A stretch of 22,942 bases of DNA from DATFXM01 sp035315885 (GTDB lineage: Bacteria; Acidobacteriota; Blastocatellia; UBA7656). Below, one piece after another: positions 21,274 to 22,942 of the stretch; the stretch's first letter is position 1; every line of letters starts with the position of its first letter. The notes under the pieces were generated by a model. That model worked only from the letters and a program-made list of their open reading frames with translations. It had not been told where the DNA came from and did not search any database. The DNA is taken from the NCBI GenBank assembly GCA_035315885.1, contig DATFXM010000186.1, positions 1 to 22,942 on the forward strand, read 5' to 3'. The position numbers and the translations under genes were made by a program.

Positions 21274-22942
21274 CTACTCTCGCAGTGCAGTCATTGGGTC
21301 AATCCTGCTCGCACGCTGAGCCGGCACGAGGCACGCAGCAACCGACGCGATCGCAATCACCAGACACGTAAACATCAGTGTCGGCTTGTCCGTCGAAGTC
21401 ACCTCAAACAGCAGATCCGACAAAAGCCGCGTCAACAACAACGCGCCGCCCAACCCGAGGATCATCCCTCCCACCGCCGGTATCATCCCGTCGCGCACCA
21501 CCAGTTTCAGAACGTCGCGACGTGCCGCTCCAAGGGCTATACGAATTCCAATCTCGTGTGTTCGTTGAACTACAGAATACGAAATGACTGCATACACACC
21601 GATGCACGCCAGCATCAACGCAACTGTCGCAAAGCTGACGATAATCAGGGCTCCGAAACGGGGTTGCGCGATGGACTTCGAGATCCTGTCTTCAAGAGTT
21701 CGAGTCTGTGAAAGCGGAATCTCCGGATCCATCTCGAAGAGCTGTTGTCGAATCGCCGTTACAAGGCTCATCGGATCGACACCATTTGTCCTGATCGCCA
21801 GAAAAATCCCCCTTTCAGGGTTTTGAGGCAGCGGCTCATAAATCGCCGGCTCCGCAGGTTCCTTGAGGCCGCGATACTTTGCGTTCGCCGCTACCCCGAC
21901 GATTTGCATGTAATCCTCTTCGCGAGGACCTTGTCTTATTCTCTTTCCGATCGGATCCTGCCCCGGGAAATATCTCTGCACCATCGTTTCATTGACGATT
22001 GCGACACGCGGCGCGTCGCTCGAATCCGAATCGGTGAAGACCCGTCCCTCGCGCAGTGGAATTCCCAGGGTCTCAAAGTACCCGGCGCTTATCAGAATTA
22101 TGTCGGCGACGTCCGCCTCGTTAGGACCTCCTGGTCGTCCTTCGACCGAGAAGTTGTCAGAAAAGTCGATCACATCCGGCGGGAGGCTGCCGGTCATCGC
22201 CACGTTCTTCACGCCCGGCATGGCCAAAGCCTTTTCCAGCAAACGATTCTGAAATCCGAGCACCTGTTGATTCTCAGCGTAACGCGAGCGAGGCAAGAAC
22301 ACTTGAGCCGTCAGCACGCGTTCGGCTCGGGCACCCGAGTCAACGCTCGATAGCCGCCAAAAACTCTTCGCGACAAGCCCCGCACCAACAAGCACCGTCA
22401 GAGCAAGCGCCGTCTCAAGAACCACCAGCAATTGCCTCACGCGGCTCTTTCCGCGAGCTTCCGTTGACCCCCGCCCGTTTACTTTGAGTGCGCTGTTTAT
22501 GTCCACGCGCGAGCTCTGGAACGCGGGCACGAGACCGAAGATTGTTCCGCTTAACAACGACACTAAAGCCGTCCACCCAAGCACAACCGAGTTCACTCCG
22601 ACGTACTGCAGCCTTGGTATGTTCTCAGGCGCCATAGCTACAAGAAAGGGCACGCTCCATACCGAGAGAAGCAGGCCAGCCATGCCTCCGGCGGCCGCAA
22701 GGGTGAGACTCTCAACCAATAACTGCCGAACTATTCGCCATCTTCCTGCACCGAGCGCCATTCGAATTGAAATCTCCTTCTCGCGAGATGACGCGCGCAC
22801 CAGCAGAAGATTCGCAACGTTTGCCAACGCGATTAACAGCACAAGCGTGACCGCGCCCATCAGCGTCCACAGAGTGGCTCGTACGTCTCCAACAATGAAT
22901 TCGCGAGCGGACATCAAATTAAAACTGAATGGCGAATGATCA
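21274..22942 (-). CDS. ADOP-5: MacB/FtsX-type permease, N-terminus beyond window edge
   Basis: The frame is open to the right edge, so only the last 555 residues are visible. The part begins in the first periplasmic domain (SPFSFNLMSAREFIVGDVRA), then FtsX 1 (LWTLMGAVTLVLLIALANVA, REKEISIRMALGAGRWRIVR), the second module (RVLTAQVFLPRSRYAENQQV, ADIILISAGYFETLGIPL), and FtsX 2 (FATVALMLACIGVYAVISYS, HEIGIRIALGAARRDVLKLV), ending DPMTALRE. The internal ATG at about 22914 lies inside the permease domain and is not the start. Whether it has a prefix domain cannot be told. Its 3' end is followed by one degenerate ACTCAGC-type heptamer and then, after 103 bases, by the YceI-family start. Confidence 0.9.
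   Translation of the reverse strand, partial: DHSPFSFNLMSAREFIVGDVRATLWTLMGAVTLVLLIALANVANLLLVRASSREKEISIRMALGAGRWRIVRQLLVESLTLAAAGGMAGLLLSVWSVPFLVAMAPENIPRLQYVGVNSVVLGWTALVSLLSGTIFGLVPAFQSSRVDINSALKVNGRGSTEARGKSRVRQLLVVLETALALTVLVGAGLVAKSFWRLSSVDSGARAERVLTAQVFLPRSRYAENQQVLGFQNRLLEKALAMPGVKNVAMTGSLPPDVIDFSDNFSVEGRPGGPNEADVADIILISAGYFETLGIPLREGRVFTDSDSSDAPRVAIVNETMVQRYFPGQDPIGKRIRQGPREEDYMQIVGVAANAKYRGLKEPAEPAIYEPLPQNPERGIFLAIRTNGVDPMSLVTAIRQQLFEMDPEIPLSQTRTLEDRISKSIAQPRFGALIIVSFATVALMLACIGVYAVISYSVVQRTHEIGIRIALGAARRDVLKLVVRDGMIPAVGGMILGLGGALLLTRLLSDLLFEVTSTDKPTLMFTCLVIAIASVAACLVPAQRASRIDPMTALRE

Overview
The window looks like a piece of an Acidobacteriota chromosome, perhaps Blastocatellia-like. 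This is inferred from gene content, not from a marker gene. It has five large FtsX/MacB-type permeases of the 'acidobacterial duplicated orphan permease' (ADOP) kind plus a truncated sixth, a PadR regulator beside one of them, an Mla/Mce lipid-transport operon, and a BlaI/BlaR1-like pair fused to an unusual 29-residue repeat. Nearly everything is on the minus strand; the only well-supported plus-strand gene encodes a GrpB-family protein. I see no rRNA, tRNA, CRISPR array, integrase or complete insertion sequence.

Region by region, left to right: a secreted small protein cut by the left edge (1-359), with a paired direct repeat in its promoter region; a gap with one possible tiny ORF; a tightly overlapped operon transcribed mlaE > mlaF > mlaD > hypothetical (3864 down to 810), whose MlaD carries a C-terminal OmpA-like domain; a gap with a strong minus-strand terminator and a 5'-intact but 3'-truncated ADOP remnant; GrpB-family gene (4684-5241, plus); then ADOP-1, ADOP-2, padR, ADOP-3 and ADOP-4 (5324-16361). 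ADOP-1 and ADOP-2 have an extra soluble N-terminal prefix; ADOP-3 and ADOP-4 do not.

From 16686 to 20485 lies a three-gene unit transcribed blaI-like > blaR1/M56-like > secreted repeat protein. The membrane metallopeptidase has the HELSH zinc motif, but in place of the penicillin-binding sensor of classical BlaR1 it has eight complete 29-residue repeats. The secreted protein downstream has eight repeats of the same kind and period. The blaI-like promoter (TTGACA, 17 nt, TAAAAA) is overlapped and flanked by two dyads that are good operator candidates. This unit is the most interesting candidate system here: a de-repressible sensor whose external part and secreted partner share one repeat fold. 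A YceI-family gene and a fifth ADOP, cut by the right edge, complete the window.

A second unusual layer is intergenic. Short tandem heptamers of several different sequences (AGTGCTG, TTCTGGT, GGGTTTA/C, TTCTGAG) are arranged as long inverted repeats that begin 4-9 nt after the stop codon of the upstream gene in three separate intergenic regions (8051-8195, 11424-11512, 16561-16676). One heptamer run supplies the stop codon of the YceI-family gene. They resemble in style the heptameric STRR repeats known in cyanobacteria and may act as RNA 3'-end hairpins between co-oriented genes.
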